A stretch of DNA of 64,000 bases from positions 10,160,078 to 10,224,077 of the forward strand of contig CM042088.1 of assembly GCA_023512835.1 (NCBI GenBank). Reading direction: 5' to 3'. Source of the DNA: Taxillus chinensis (taxonomy: Eukaryota > Streptophyta > Magnoliopsida > Santalales > Loranthaceae). The notes below the pieces were generated by a model. The model was not told the origin of the DNA and ran no database searches. It was given only the letters and a program-made list of their open reading frames with translations. Made by a program: the position numbers and the translations under genes. Of this stretch, positions 11,034 to 22,553 are shown piece by piece; the stretch's first letter is position 1; the number at the start of each line of letters is the position of its first letter.

Positions 11034-12563
11034 CTAGCATCGTCTTCTTCGGAGGTTCCTTAGTCTCTCATTCTGCTATTCAAGCCTGCTGATGACCATC
11101 CCCCTTGCCAATGACTGCTTCCTTGCATGACTCTTCTGCATCTTAGCTGCTTCCAACTGCTCCACCATTTTCTGTATGGCTTCCCCTTGTTCTTGCACTG
11201 TTTGCTGCAAAACGGCGTTCTCTTATAGGAAGGATATAGTTGTATCTAGGACAACCGCAGGCTCTTCATTGGAGGCCACCTCTTCAGCTGCAGTGTCCTC
11301 GCCTGTGTTGGGGAGAGGGAACGACTTCTCTTTCCATGCCTTGTATTCTGATAAGACAGAAGTAGCATGTAGGTTGGCCTTGATTCGTCGAGGGGTGGCC
11401 CAAGCTCTGTGCATTTCAAAGATTGCCCGTTTTTCCCCAGGAGTTCCATATTCCTTATCGCAGGCTTCCATTCCATGTAAGACTAGGATGATTTGACGCC
11501 CTTCAAGTTGTCTTCCCACCTATAATGGTGCATATGCAGTGCTTCCCCAAGGGCCGATTAGTGGGACCCAATTATAGTTGCTGCAGCTATATAGCATGCT
11601 TGATCTACGCATCCAAGGGGCCCTCCAAATGATATCCTCAACTCTTAGTGTATGGAAGTTGTGCATCCAGCCTTCCTTGTCATTGGGTAGTCGCCACCCA
11701 CTATCTAGAATATCTAGCAAGGTCGTAGCAGGTAGCATATACACTTCCTTGAAGCATGGAAAGCTGCATGGGAAGTGACCCTCCAACCATGTGCATAGGA
11801 GAGAAAGACAACCTCTGAATTGTCCTCGGCCTGTGACTCGGATGTAGGATAAGGACCTAATGGTTTCGGCTAAGATGGCAGGAACGGGGTCATTTCCCTT
11901 TATAAATTGCAGTACAAGTTCCAAGACTTCCCCGTCAATGAAGTTTGGATTCCGAGGGAAAATGAGCAGACCATAGATAGCAACAGTGAAAAGTATATGG
12001 GTTTCCTCTTGAGTTGAATGTTGCATCATCCTCTTGAAGAACTCCCATGGAACGGCTTCATGCTTCCCATCATTTTGAATGATTGGAGGAACTTCTTTAG
12101 CTCGTATATCTAGGAGACAAGCCAAAGTACGCCGACATGATTTTCGAGGATCATAGTTGAAGATTGCCTTCTTTTGATCCACTTCTTGATCAAGAAGCCT
12201 TTTGTATTCTTCAATAGTTGGGACCAAATCTACGCCATTAAAACAGAAGCACCTTCGCCTTGGATCCCAGAAGTTCACTGCTGCAATGATCATATTCTCA
12301 TCTATTGGTAGTTGAGTTAGATGTAACAGATCCCCAAAGTGCTTGATGTATGCGGCTTGACTCCTTAAAGACCACTTCCTCCATATGGATGTGAGTTCAG
12401 GAGCATGATTCTTTGGGATCTCAATGTGTAGGTCTCGGAACTTCTGTGGCTCCTCTTGAGAAAAATTTCCCAAGTCCCTTTGGATTATCCTTGATGCGAG
12501 AGCGACCTCTTGAATGTCTTCTCTGTCCACCTGGTTAGCTGGAAGACGATCAAAGCTTGCCAT
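11034..12563 (-). pseudogene. ORF1 of Ogre-like element A, function unknown
   Basis: About 510 codons if read through three stops (11520-11522 TAG, 11223-11225 TAA, 11076-11078 TAG). The start at 12563 (MASFDRLPAN) is preferred to the upstream Met at 12629, which only adds non-coding-looking residues. It contains the block WRKWSLRSQAAYIKHFGDL and FWDPRRRCFCFNGVDLVPT, then EEYKRLL. I recognise these as the domain found in the extra ORF of Ogre elements (related to plant mobile-domain-like proteins; a DUF7745-type assignment is from memory). The last ~60 residues are Gln/Glu/Leu-rich and could form a coiled coil. The role of Ogre ORF1 is not known. Confidence 0.75.
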
Positions 12564-13162
12564 GTTTCCTAAATGAATGTGTGTAATGTTATGATATGCA
12601 ATGAATGAAAATGAGGGGTTAGTAAACAAATGATGGATAATATATACAAGGGGTTAGTACATAGACAATATATACAAAGTTCAAGCAAGGCAAGTACACA
12701 AATGTCATAGCAAGGCTCAAACACATGAAGGTCATGCCCCTGATGGGCTTCTAAATCTGCCTATCTTATTCATTGGTTCCCAAGCATTCCCTACTTAGCC
12801 TTGTACCACGAGGGCATTAACAAGAACTAAGAGGGAGCCCCCGTACCCCAAAGGGCATTAACGGAGGGGGTCCTTCTTGTACCTCTTGGGGCATTAATAA
12901 GAAAGGACCACTGCCTAAGTGAGACATTTCGGGTATTCCACGTAGACAAGCACATACAAGTCCACGTGGGCAAACCTTTACTAGCCTCTTCTAATCCTGT
13001 TGTGTTAAAGAAAACCCGGGTATAGGGTTGGAGAAAGAGAGAGAAGCATGTATGCACAGTTAAAACAATTATAGAATAAAAGAAAAAAAACAGAGAAGAA
13101 AAAACAAACAAGCAAGCAAACATTCCAATAAATCGAGACCATGGCTAGACTCTCACAACAGG
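12564..13162 (-). other. 5' leader of element A
   Basis: Untranslated leader between PBS and ORF1. At 12790-12910 a 'gggcattaa' unit within 'taccacgag...' recurs three times. The rest is A-rich on the plus strand. No recognisable coding content. Confidence 0.6.
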
Positions 13163-13180
13163 TCCCCAGCGGAGTCGCCA
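13163..13180 (-). other. Primer-binding site of element A
   Basis: Minus strand reads TGGCGACTCCGCTGGGGA, two bases inside the LTR edge. It starts with TGG, as needed to pair with the CCA end of a tRNA. Ogre elements are known to use tRNA-Arg; this sequence fits that type, but I could not compare it with tRNA genes. Confidence 0.75.
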
Positions 13181-14313
13181 GCTGTCATCACCCGTTTTTG
13201 ACCGGGCTCGTACTGGCTTTGTGAAAGGACTCCATGCTAGTTCATTCCATTGATCCTAGAGTCATCCCTGCACAAGGCTCGCACAAACCATTAAAGAAAA
13301 GAAAAACACAGAGTCGCCACCAAACAAATTAAAGGTGTGATTGGGCACCTAGAGAAAGAAAGGGTCTACGGTTCCAGAGAATTAGGTTTGGGAGTCGGTT
13401 ACGTGTGGGGAAGGAAGAAAAACTCTTGCACCCCCACAACGCCCACGATTGGTACCTAGTCTTGATCTATGAGTATTTGTTTGCTTTATTATTTATTCTA
13501 AAAAAAGAGTTTTTGTATTTTTAATTTTAAGAAAAAGAAATATTTTAGGATCTAGGCCTTAAAACAACAAAAGAGATTTTAATAAAATAAAAAAGGGAAA
13601 ATTCTAATTTTAGAAAAAGAATGTGGGATCTAGGCCCATGTGACAGTATTGCATTTTTTAGGAAAGCAAAAGTGAACTTTCTTTTTTAGAAAAGAAAATG
13701 AAAACAATTTGAATTCAAATGGAAATACTGCCACAATTAATATTGGCTCAGGCAGACTAGGATATGAGCATCAAGGGCTCAACCCTCATGACCGCCCAGG
13801 CCTTTGTTGAATTTTTTCTAGAAGAGATTCAGGTTTTTGTGCTTTTACATTTTATTTTTTTTGTATTTTCGTTTTTTAAACTTTCAGAATTAATGAAAAA
13901 AGGAAAATAGAGAAGTTTTTGGGGTTTTATTTTTGAAAACAACACAGAGAAAGAACTTAAAAAAAAAAGAACAGTTTAATAAATAAACAAAGTAAAGAAC
14001 CTGGAGGAAAGAAAATGATACAGATGTGAGCCCCTTTTCCCTACGAGTAATGCTTTCCAAGAGCTTCCTGAAAGCACAAATGGTTAGAAAAAGAAACTTT
14101 TCTAGTGTCAGCTCCTCCCCGTGAAGATGAACAGTGATTCTGGGTGCTTCTTTCCTTAGAAAAATGAGTATATTTCTCTTTGTGATTCCCAGAATACTCT
14201 CTCTCTCTCTCGCTGTTTTTTTATTTCTCAGAAATCTAGTCAGAAAGTTCTCTCCCGGAACCCTCTTACGATACTTGATAATTGATGCCCCCCTCTTTGC
14301 CTCTTGGGGCAGT

Positions 14314-14323
14314 CTATTTATAG
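14314..14323 (-). promoter_or_regulatory. TATA box of 5' LTR A
   Basis: CTATAAATAG on the minus strand, identical to the box at 487-496. This copy would drive the element transcript. Confidence 0.6.
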
Positions 14324-15759
14324 GAATCCCCGGGGAGACAGCCCGTGCCTCGGCATTTATTGGATGCCTTACAGTCCCCATTAGTCAACTACATCGTTCC
14401 AATGAATTAATGACTTCGGAAATGGGATTCTCGATTCCCAGCGATTTACAATAATTCACAGTGCCCATGCTTTGAAAAAGGAGTCCCAATGCCTGAAAAT
14501 AAATAAATCGTTTGAGATTATTTAATCCTCTGTTGTACCTGGACGCCTTAGTGGGTAAGGGCTGAATGCATTTCCGGATATATTGGAGCCGTTGGGAATT
14601 AATAGTTATGCAGTCCCCAGGGTCAACTGTGATGTCCCGAGGAAAATGACATTTAATTATAGAGGTCTTCCGTCCCTATGCTCAAAAATAGAGTTTCGAG
14701 ACATTTGAATTTAATATTCGGAGACTCCTCAATTCCCACGCTTAAAAAGGGGGTTCCGGGATACTGGTGACCTTTAATGCACTTAAAAAGAATTTTCTGG
14801 ATTTTTTAGAGTCCCGGTGCTTTGGAGTCACCCCCAGACCTGTAGAGGAGCTATTTTGGGCTTATTCCGGATCAGTGGCCTTATTCCGCATCAATAGGTC
14901 CTTATTCCGCACTAATGAGCTTATTCCGCATCAATGGGCTTAGCTCGGATTTGACCAGGTTTGACCTCCAGATCTGGGCTTATTCCGGATTAGTGGCCTT
15001 ATTCCGCATCAGTGGGCTTTGCTTGGATTTGACCAAGTTTGACCACCGAATTCGGATGGGCCTTTTCCTGTGGGTTGAATGACCAAGTTTGACCACCGGA
15101 TTTGGGCTTAGTCCACATCAGTAGGTCCTTATTCCACAGTAGGCTTAGCTCGGATTTGACCAAGTTTGACCACCAGATTTGGGCTTATTCCGAATCAGTG
15201 GCCTTATTCCGCATCAGTAAGTCCTTATTCCGCATTAGTGGGCTTAGCTCGGATTTGACCAAGTTTGACCGCCAAATTTGGGCTTAGTCCGGATTTGACC
15301 AAGTTTGACCATCGGATTTGGGCTTCCCCAAAAATTTTCGTGTGTGGGCTTGGTCGCCACATGACACCTCTACTTGGGCTTCCTTAGGCCTCTCTTGTTA
15401 TCACTTGCTGTGTAAGGAGAGTGCCTTTGTATATATACTGGGCGAAGGAGAAGCAAAACTGGCAATGTGGGACAAACATGCATATGAAGAACCAAAATTC
15501 GTGGAAAATTGGCAGATTTCTGGGGCAACTTCAAAAATTCATAACTTTCTCCACAGAGCTCGGATTAGAGCCAAATTGGTCGTGTTTTGCTCTAAATTCT
15601 GTTATCTATCTTCGGAAAGTGGAATCACTCCAAAAGGATCATCGATTTAGGAGAAAAGTTGGAAATACCGTACAGAGGTACATGATAAAATGAGCATTCT
15701 GCCTGTCCGATTCAAAAATTCATAGTTAATTGCACAAAACTTGGATTACCCTAAAACCA

Positions 15760-16075
15760 GTGGAGAGATAGTAAAGAGTTTCTAACTAATACAATGACTT
15801 TATTCAGATCCAATAAGTATTGAGAAAGTTTTGGAAAATAGTGCACGGCACTGGAGTCTCCCAAATTTGTACAAGGTTTGGTGCCAACTTTAAAAATCTA
15901 ACTAATGAATACAGCCCTTCTCAAACCATTGGAAATGATAGATAAAGATGTATCTAATCAAGCAATTGCTTGTTGGATCGACAAGTATTGGGAGTTTAAT
16001 AAAATAGCGGGCGCCCACGTTGTCAATTCACTTGGTCTTTTGTCATAGCCATTTCATTTCTCCTGGAATCAAGTG
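15760..16075. other. Patch of dense small deletions in LTR A
   Basis: Against 1720-2050 this part lacks single bases or 2-5 bases at more than twenty places, for example 'gttattggcaaaa' against 'gttttggaaaa'. Sequence on both sides matches well. The pattern looks like uncorrected long-read errors rather than evolution. Confidence 0.7.
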
Positions 16076-16203
16076 TGGTCAAGTGCGTTATTCTCCGAAT
16101 GTCATCCTCTATCACTTAGTGGTCCTTTGCCAAGTACAGTTGCGATCTAACCCGGTCAAAATGGGGTACAACACTTAGTTTAAACACGGAGTAAGGAACC
16201 TTA

Positions 16204-16812
16204 CACCGAATTCAAGAAGACGCTACTTCAATTTATTTCTTCGTAATCAAAGTCACCAGCTCGCTGCTTCCCGGTGTAAGACAAACTCGTTAAAAACCTA
16301 AATCATATTACATGTGGATCATCCAGATATGTGGACGCACTTTAACTACACTTGGGAACTTACAAAGACTCTTTGCGTGAAACCCAAGATCTTGAAGACC
16401 ACATCCGTAGCATTGAGGAGAGATTTCCAAGAGATAGAAATGTGCACAAGTCCGGAACAACAAGTTTCAAGGTTGTCTCTTGTGGATGTCGCTATAAATA
16501 GTAACACTTATACATTTTTAGACGTGCATTAGAACAAGTGTAAAATTTTGTGTATGTACCAAAGCTCATTGATATCATCGAGGCTAGGTGTGGTACTTGT
16601 AAATAGAGGAAAGAGTGTTAAGTAGGTCAAAAGCTTCCAAGCTTTAGTGCTTCCATTTTGTTGTACTTATCATACTAATAATAAAACAAAATACTCCACT
16701 ATTTGGTATCTTCCGATTGATTTTATCTCTTAACCAGATAATGTGTGCCAAAGAGTTAGAAAAGAGTTTCGATAAGAGCCATTCACCCCCTTTAGGCTCC
16801 AAAGGACCAACA
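16204..16812 (+). repeat. 5' LTR remnant of element B
   Basis: Similar to 58206-58837, the right half of the LTR of copy C, including 'aagacaaactcgtt' and the end '...cca(a)ca'. The left half (U3) is missing, replaced by element A. Confidence 0.85.
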
Positions 16813-16814
16813 AG

Positions 16815-16825
16815 GGTATCGAGCA
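16815..16825 (+). other. Decayed primer-binding site of element B
   Basis: Reads ggtatcgagca where copy C has the intact tggtatcagagc at 58840-58851. The lost bases would weaken initiator tRNA-Met priming. Confidence 0.6.
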
Positions 16826-16870
16826 AGTTTATTTGTTCAAAGTAGAGATCCCACTCTTTCTCTCTCATCA

Positions 16871-18226
16871 ATGGCCGAAGAAAGTAGTATGCTATTCAAC
16901 ACTCGCCTTAACTCCGGAGGTGCACAAGAGCCCCTTCCCAATCGTAGCAGCAGTGAAAATGTCGATCCACCTTAACCTGCTGTTGTCGCTGCTTCACAAC
17001 CAGGAAGTTCTGGTTTCACTCTGACAAAGCCACCAAAGTTCACACCTGAGCTTTTCTCCCAATGGAAAGCTCGCATGAGAATATTCATGGTTTGCCATGA
17101 TCATCTCATGTGGCCGTGTCTTCATCAGGAGATACCCACTCCGATGAGAATCAGAGAACATGGAGTTAGAAGACCAAAGACTGATGCTGAACTCACCCAT
17201 GATGAAAGAGCCTGTCAGTGTGCTAACGAAAAGGTTCTGGCATATGTTACATCGTCTTTGGACTCTGAAGCTTTCACGGACGTCCAGGGCTGCACGACAG
17301 TGAAAGCTGTCTGGGATAAAGTGACAATCCTCTATGAGGGAAGTCAGTCCCAAATGCAGAATGTTATATATACTCTTAGACAGAACTTTGAGAGTTTCAA
17401 CCACAAACCTAGCGAATCTCTCGAGAGCATCTATCGGAGATTCGGCAAGCTCATTCTTGAGCTAAAAACTGTCAATGAGCATTATTCTCAATCTCAAATC
17501 AATAAAAAGTTTTTTCGCTCCTTGTCGGATCGCTACTACTCCAAGCAACTCTAGATGCAATTCGATAAGAACTGGCAGTATGTTCCCCTTGAAGAATTAT
17601 ATGGAGAGCTACGGACTCACGAGGTCAGGTTTAAATACTCTAACCGAGACGAGAAAATAGCTCGGAAAGAAAAGGGGGTAGCTTTTAAAGCTACGAAATG
17701 TCTTAGCATACTGAGGAATGATGATACTAAAGAGTCCGAGAATTCTGACTCTGACGGTGAAGAGGAAATAGCTTTTCTCATCAAGTCCTTCGAGCGATTC
17801 CTGCGGGAAAGTAGAAAAGGATTTAGAAGAGGCTCCTCATCGTCATTCCAAAGGAAGGAGCGATCGGAGTCCAGTTCCCAGGAATGCTATAACTGCGGGA
17901 AAACCGGTCACTGGGCCAAGGACTGTAAATCCAAATCTAAAGTGGCCAAGAAAAGTGACAAGATTACTCCACACCGCTCCACCTCAGACAACAACAAGAA
18001 TAAGAGAAAGGCGTTCGTCACAAAGTACATTAGTGGCTCGAAAGAAGAGGAGGAATCCTCGGATGATGAGCCAACTACTAAGCCGAACGTCTGCCTCATG
18101 GCAAATACTGAGGTACCTTCGATCTCTGAGCTTATGAGTAAATTAGAATCTCTTATTATTGAACATGATCATGAAAAGAATGAGAGACTAATAATTACTC
18201 AAATGTACAAAGATATGGAAAGTTAG
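16871..18226 (+). pseudogene. gag of element B (copia, UBN2-type)
   Basis: Starts MAEESSMLF at 16871; the same start is at 58899 in copy C. The capsid part runs through KPPKFTPELFSQWKA, FMVCHDHLMWPCLHQEI, AVWDKVTILYEG, ESLESIYRRFGKLI and SLSDRYYSKQL, typical of copia gag. An acidic linker and one CCHC zinc knuckle, CYNCGKTGHWAKDC (about 17887-17928), follow for RNA binding. In-frame stops: TAA 16973-16975 and TAG 17552-17554, both absent from copy C, and TAG 18224-18226, which is shared with C. No frameshift is needed. Confidence 0.88.
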
Positions 18227-19234
18227 AACAAATGTCTTGAGATTACTGTTGCTAGACTAGAAAAAGACATAACTGACTTCAGGAGTAAAGAGGCTTGGTA
18301 TCATGATCTAAGAGCTGAAAATCACTTGCTAAATGCCAACCTAACTGGTCTAAAAGTGATTGTGAAATGTCTCGAAAATGAACTGGAACAGAAAAAGGAA
18401 ATTAATCGTAAGTGGTTAAAGTCCGGGGAAATAGCCTCTATTTTTAAAACTGATCCACACAACATCCGAGTCAAACCTGGCCTAGGCTCCGAACCATCGA
18501 CCTCCATATAGACTATTGAGTGTCCTTCAGATTTTATTCCAAAACTAACCAACCTGTATGCTATTAGTACATTTAAACCGTTGGATGGTTTCATTTTAGG
18601 TGGCACCATAGTCTATGATTGTGGAACTGAGGCTGTTACTGCAGTTCCCGAAGCAGTAGCACCCGTATCTAATGATGAAGGGAAGGTTGCTGTAGTTAAA
18701 GCCGAAACTATAGCACCCAAAAAGAAAGGAAAGGCCAAGGCTAGCGCATCTAGGGCCAAGAGCGCGTCACCCAATCGCAAAGGATTAGGCCATAGGGAAC
18801 AAAGTAAAAAATCTGTTAAACCTGAGAAATCTGTATCCCCTTTTACCACTCCGCATCATAGTGTCTGTTTCATTTGTAGAGAAATAGGTCATTATCACTA
18901 TGGATGCTGGAGCTTATCTGATAGATGGCTTTGTAATCAAATTCATATTAATAAAGATCAGTTTATCAAAAAGGGTTCTTTGAGCAAATCAAAATCTAAA
19001 TCTCAAAGGAGTGTCTCTCCCAAGAAAACCCAAGTAAAAGAAGCAACTGAACCTAACAAAATAAAGTCAACTTGGAAAGCTAAAATTCCTAACAAAGTTA
19101 AATCTGGAACTGTTGACACTACTGCTGTTTCTTCTAACCGCCCGAAACAAGTTTGGGCACCAAAAGTGTAAAATGTTGTCTTTCAGGAGCATCTCTGGAA
19201 TGCATTGCTGGATCACTTGAAGTTAAAGATCAAT
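18227..19234 (+). pseudogene. gag-protease linker of element B with a second zinc knuckle
   Basis: Same frame as gag. It has a coiled-coil-like stretch (LENELEQKKEINRKWL, about 18370-18420), then a Lys/Ser/Ala-rich basic part, then CFICREIGHYHYGCW, which fits C-x2-C-x4-H-x4-C (about 18866-18910). Copy C has the same motif (CSICREIGHYHYEC). A knuckle this far (about 320 residues) after the first is unusual. Stops are at 18509-18511 (TAG) and 19169-19171 (TAA). The basic tract may bind RNA; this is inference. Confidence 0.7.
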
Positions 19235-20481
19235 TAAAGCAAGTGGATCCTCGATAGTGGATGCTCCAGACATATGACGGGTGATCAGACTCTGCTTGTT
19301 GAAGTTAATGACAAACGAGGCCCATCCGTATCATATGGTGACAACAGCAAAGGTAAGACTATCGGGTATGGCACTTTAACCAACGGCTATGTATCAATCA
19401 CTAGAGTTGCACTAGTCGAAGGTTTGAAGCATAATCTGCTAAGTGTCAATAATTTATGTGACAAAGGATTTACTGTTTCCTTTATGTCCAATACCTACAC
19501 AGCTAGGGAAAACTTATCCGGAGATATTAAGCTATCCGGATCAAGAGATGGGGACATATACTCAGTGGTCTTAAGAAATAATTCTTCTGAACCTGTATGC
19601 TTCCTCACTACAGCATCAGATGAAAAAAGCTGGCTATGGCACAAGCGGTGCGCTCATTTAAATTTTAAGACTTTGTCTAAATTAGCATCACTCGATTTGG
19701 TTACTAGTCTGCCTAAACATAAATACTCCAGAGATACTCTCTGTCGAGAATGTCAACTTGGCAAATAGATCAAACATAGTTTTAAGAGCAAATCAGTTAA
19801 TTCAATAACTGCTCTCTTACAACTTCTTCATATGGACCTCTGCGGTCCCATTTCTGTTCCTTCACGAGCTGGTGCGAGATATACCCTTGTGGTTATCGAT
19901 GATTTCACCAAGTACACATGGGTGATGTTCCTGAAATCAAAGGATCAAACATTTGAGCATCTTGTAGATCTCTTCAACTGGATAAGCAACTCACATGGCC
20001 TGAGCATTAAATGCATCAAGAGTGATCATGGTATAGAATTTGATTTTTCAGATATGAGGTCATATTGTTCTGAATAGGGCATTCAGCACGACTTCTCTGC
20101 GCCCAGAACTCCACAACAAAATGGGGTAGCTAAGCGCAAGAATCGCACTTTAGTCGAGGCTAACAGATCTATGTTAGCAGGGGCAAAGCTTCCTCTCAGT
20201 CTATGGGCTGAAGCCGTGTCCACTACCAGCTACATTCAAAACAGAACTCTAATAAATAAATTTACCATGAAAACACCCTATGAGATGTGGAGAGGACGAA
20301 AACCCTCAATTTCACATTTCCGAGCTTTTGGGTGTACTTGCTACGTACTGAACTACGGCAAAGAACCCCAGAATAAATTTGAACCAAAATCTGATGATGG
20401 ATATTTGTCGGATACTCACTACATAGTAAGGCTAATCGTATCTTCAATAGAAAACTTTTTAAAGTTGAAGAATCTATCCAT
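19235..20481 (+). pseudogene. Protease and integrase of element B
   Basis: After a TAA (19235-19237) comes the aspartic protease WILDSGCSRHMTG with the active DSG at 19253-19261. A GAG-pre-integrase part follows (WLWHKRCAHLNF, CRECQLGK). The integrase core has HMDLCGPIS (first Asp), KSDHGIEF (second Asp) and NGVAKRKNR, where the catalytic Glu is replaced by Lys (copy C keeps AERKN). It ends in [12 protein letters not shown]. Stops are TAG 19766-19768 and TAG 20075-20077. A one-base deletion near 20398 shifts the frame. Confidence 0.85.
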
Positions 20482-22553
20482 GTGACTTTTGATGAAACTA
20501 ATCTAGATTGGTCAAAAGTTTGTTCTTCAAGTTCTAATGTGCAGGATAAGGATGACAACAACGACTATTCAAAGTTTATGAATGTTCCTGTCACTCACAC
20601 TGACCAATCACGTGGCACCAGTGAAGCACAAAGAAATGATACGGATGATGCTACGGACGAATCGGACTATGGACTTCCAGTAAACTCCGGACACACTCCT
20701 ACAGATATCCAAAACTCCGGAGTACCTTCTAGTTCTTCCAGACCAGTTAATACTGAAAGCAATAGTGCCGAAGAACCACCAAGTTCTTCTGAACCTGTTA
20801 ATACAGAAATAACTGACCCGGAAGAAGTTCAACCAGCGGACGAACCTGAACCACCTAGTTTAGGTGAACTTCAAATTATTGAAGATCCACCATCACATGC
20901 ACAAAACTACAGGTGGACAAGAAACCACCCTTCAGATCAAGTGATTGGTGATCCTACTGTTGGTGTAAGAACAAGAGCAGCCACCTCCAACATGTGTCTT
21001 CACTCATGCTTTCTATCACAAGTAGAGCCAAAGGTGGTGGATGAAGCTCTTCAAGATTCCAACTGGGTAGATGCTATGCAAGAAGAGCTTAATCAATTCA
21101 AGAGGAATGAAGTGTGGACATTAGTACCGAGGCCGAAGTCTCAACAAGTCATAGGCATCAAATGGGTGTTTCGGAACAAACTAGATACGGATGGAATAGT
21201 AATCTGGAACAAAGCCCGACTGGTAGCCAAGGGTTATCGTCAAGAAGAAGGAATAAATAATGACAAAACCTTTGCTCCAGTAGCAAGACTTGAGGCAATT
21301 AAAATGTTTTTGGCATATGCATCTTATGAAACTTCATAGTTTATCAAATGGATGTCAAGAGCGCATTTTTGAATGGAGATCTTCAAGAGGAGGTTTATGT
21401 AGAACAACCTCTAGGATTCATTGAACCCAAGGCCGGACATCTAGTTTACAAACTACAGAAAGCCTTGTACGGACTGAAGCAAGCTCCCAGAGCCTGGTAT
21501 GACACACTCTCAGAGTTTTTACTTGCTCACAACTTTCAAAAAGGGAAGATTGACACCACGTTGTTCTTACGAAAAGAGAAAGGACACTCTCTAATTGTAC
21601 AGATATATGTGGATGATATCATTTTCGGATCATCAAATCCGAAGCTTTGTGAGGAGTTTGCTAAGTTGATGACTGGCAAGTTCGAAATGAGTATGATGGG
21701 AGAACTGTCCTACTTCCTTGGAATAGAAGTCATACAATTGAAGGAAGGGATCTTCATTAACCAAGTTAAGTACACACGTGACTTAATCAAGAAGTTAGGT
21801 CTGGAAGGTTCATCTCCCGTCAAAACTCCTATGCCAGTCAGTGCCAAGTTAGACCCCGATGTGGAAGGCAAATTAGTAAATCTGACTGAGTATAGAGGGA
21901 TGATATGATCCTTGTTGTACCTTATAGCAAGTCGCCCAGAAATTATGTTTGCAACTTGCATCTTTGCAAGATATCAGGCGAATCCCAAAGAGTCACATAT
22001 GCTTCACGTCAAATGGATATTAAGGTATCTCAAAGGGACCGTGAATTTGGGACTCTGGTATCCAAAGGAGTCCAACTTCACCTTATCCGGATATTCAGAT
22101 GCTGACTTCACCGGATGTTGCATTGACAGAAAGAGCACTAGTGGTACATGTCAGTTTCTTGGAAATAGACTGATTACTTGGTTCAGTAAGAAGCAAAATT
22201 CCGTATCAACCTCCATTGCTAAAGCTAAATATATAGCGGTTGGGAGTTGCTGTGCTCAGCTTCTCTGGATGCAAAGTCAACTTACTGACTACAGTTTCAA
22301 CATGATGTCTATTCCACTCTACTGCGACAACACCAGTGCCATTGCTATCAGCAACAATCCTGTCATGCACCCAAAGACTAAGCATATCGAGGTAAGGTAT
22401 CACTTCATTCGCGACCATGTTCTCAAAAAGCACATATCTCTGGAACATGTTGCTACTGAAGATTAACTGGCAAACATACTTACAAAACCCCTACCTAATA
22501 CAAGATTCTCTGAACTACTCCTTAAATTAGGTATGCTTGACTTTTCTGCATAA
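20482..22553 (+). pseudogene. Reverse transcriptase and RNase H of element B
   Basis: A Ser/Pro/Glu-rich linker, then [59 protein letters not shown] and YVDD at 21606-21617. RNase H shows YSDADFTGC, then KAKYIAVG where copia RNase H normally has EAEY, and LYCDNTSAI. One A is missing in an A run near 21330, shifting the frame; TGA at 21906-21908 replaces a Gly codon of copy C; TAA at 22464-22466 cuts the C-terminus. The natural stop is at 22551-22553. Confidence 0.88.

Larger units (their letters stand above)
1..16204 (-). mobile_element. Element A: Ogre-like (Tat lineage) Ty3/gypsy LTR retrotransposon, left end cut by window
   Basis: On the minus strand the order is 5' LTR (13183-16204), PBS, ORF1, gag, protease, intron, RT, RNase H, second RNase H, integrase, 3' UTR, 3' LTR (1-2204, truncated). 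The extra ORF before gag, the second RNase H after the RT-linked one, the intron between protease and RT and the ~3 kb LTRs are known traits of Ogre-type Tat elements. The two LTRs are close: I saw 2 substitutions in about 150 bases compared by eye near their start. Yet the coding part has about 11 premature stops and two frameshifts, so this copy is dead or was moved in trans. Clade call is from domain order and motifs, without a tree. Confidence 0.9.
13183..16204 (-). repeat. 5' LTR of element A
   Basis: Starts on the plus strand with TGTCATCACCC beside the PBS and matches the left LTR from 13838 on. It holds a TATA box (14314-14323), a CT run (14197-14211) and a minisatellite (about 14850-15335). 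It keeps a ~190-base segment (about 15404-15594) missing in the left copy. The outer end at 16204 abuts the copia LTR of element B. About 15760-16075 is full of small deletions. Confidence 0.85.
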
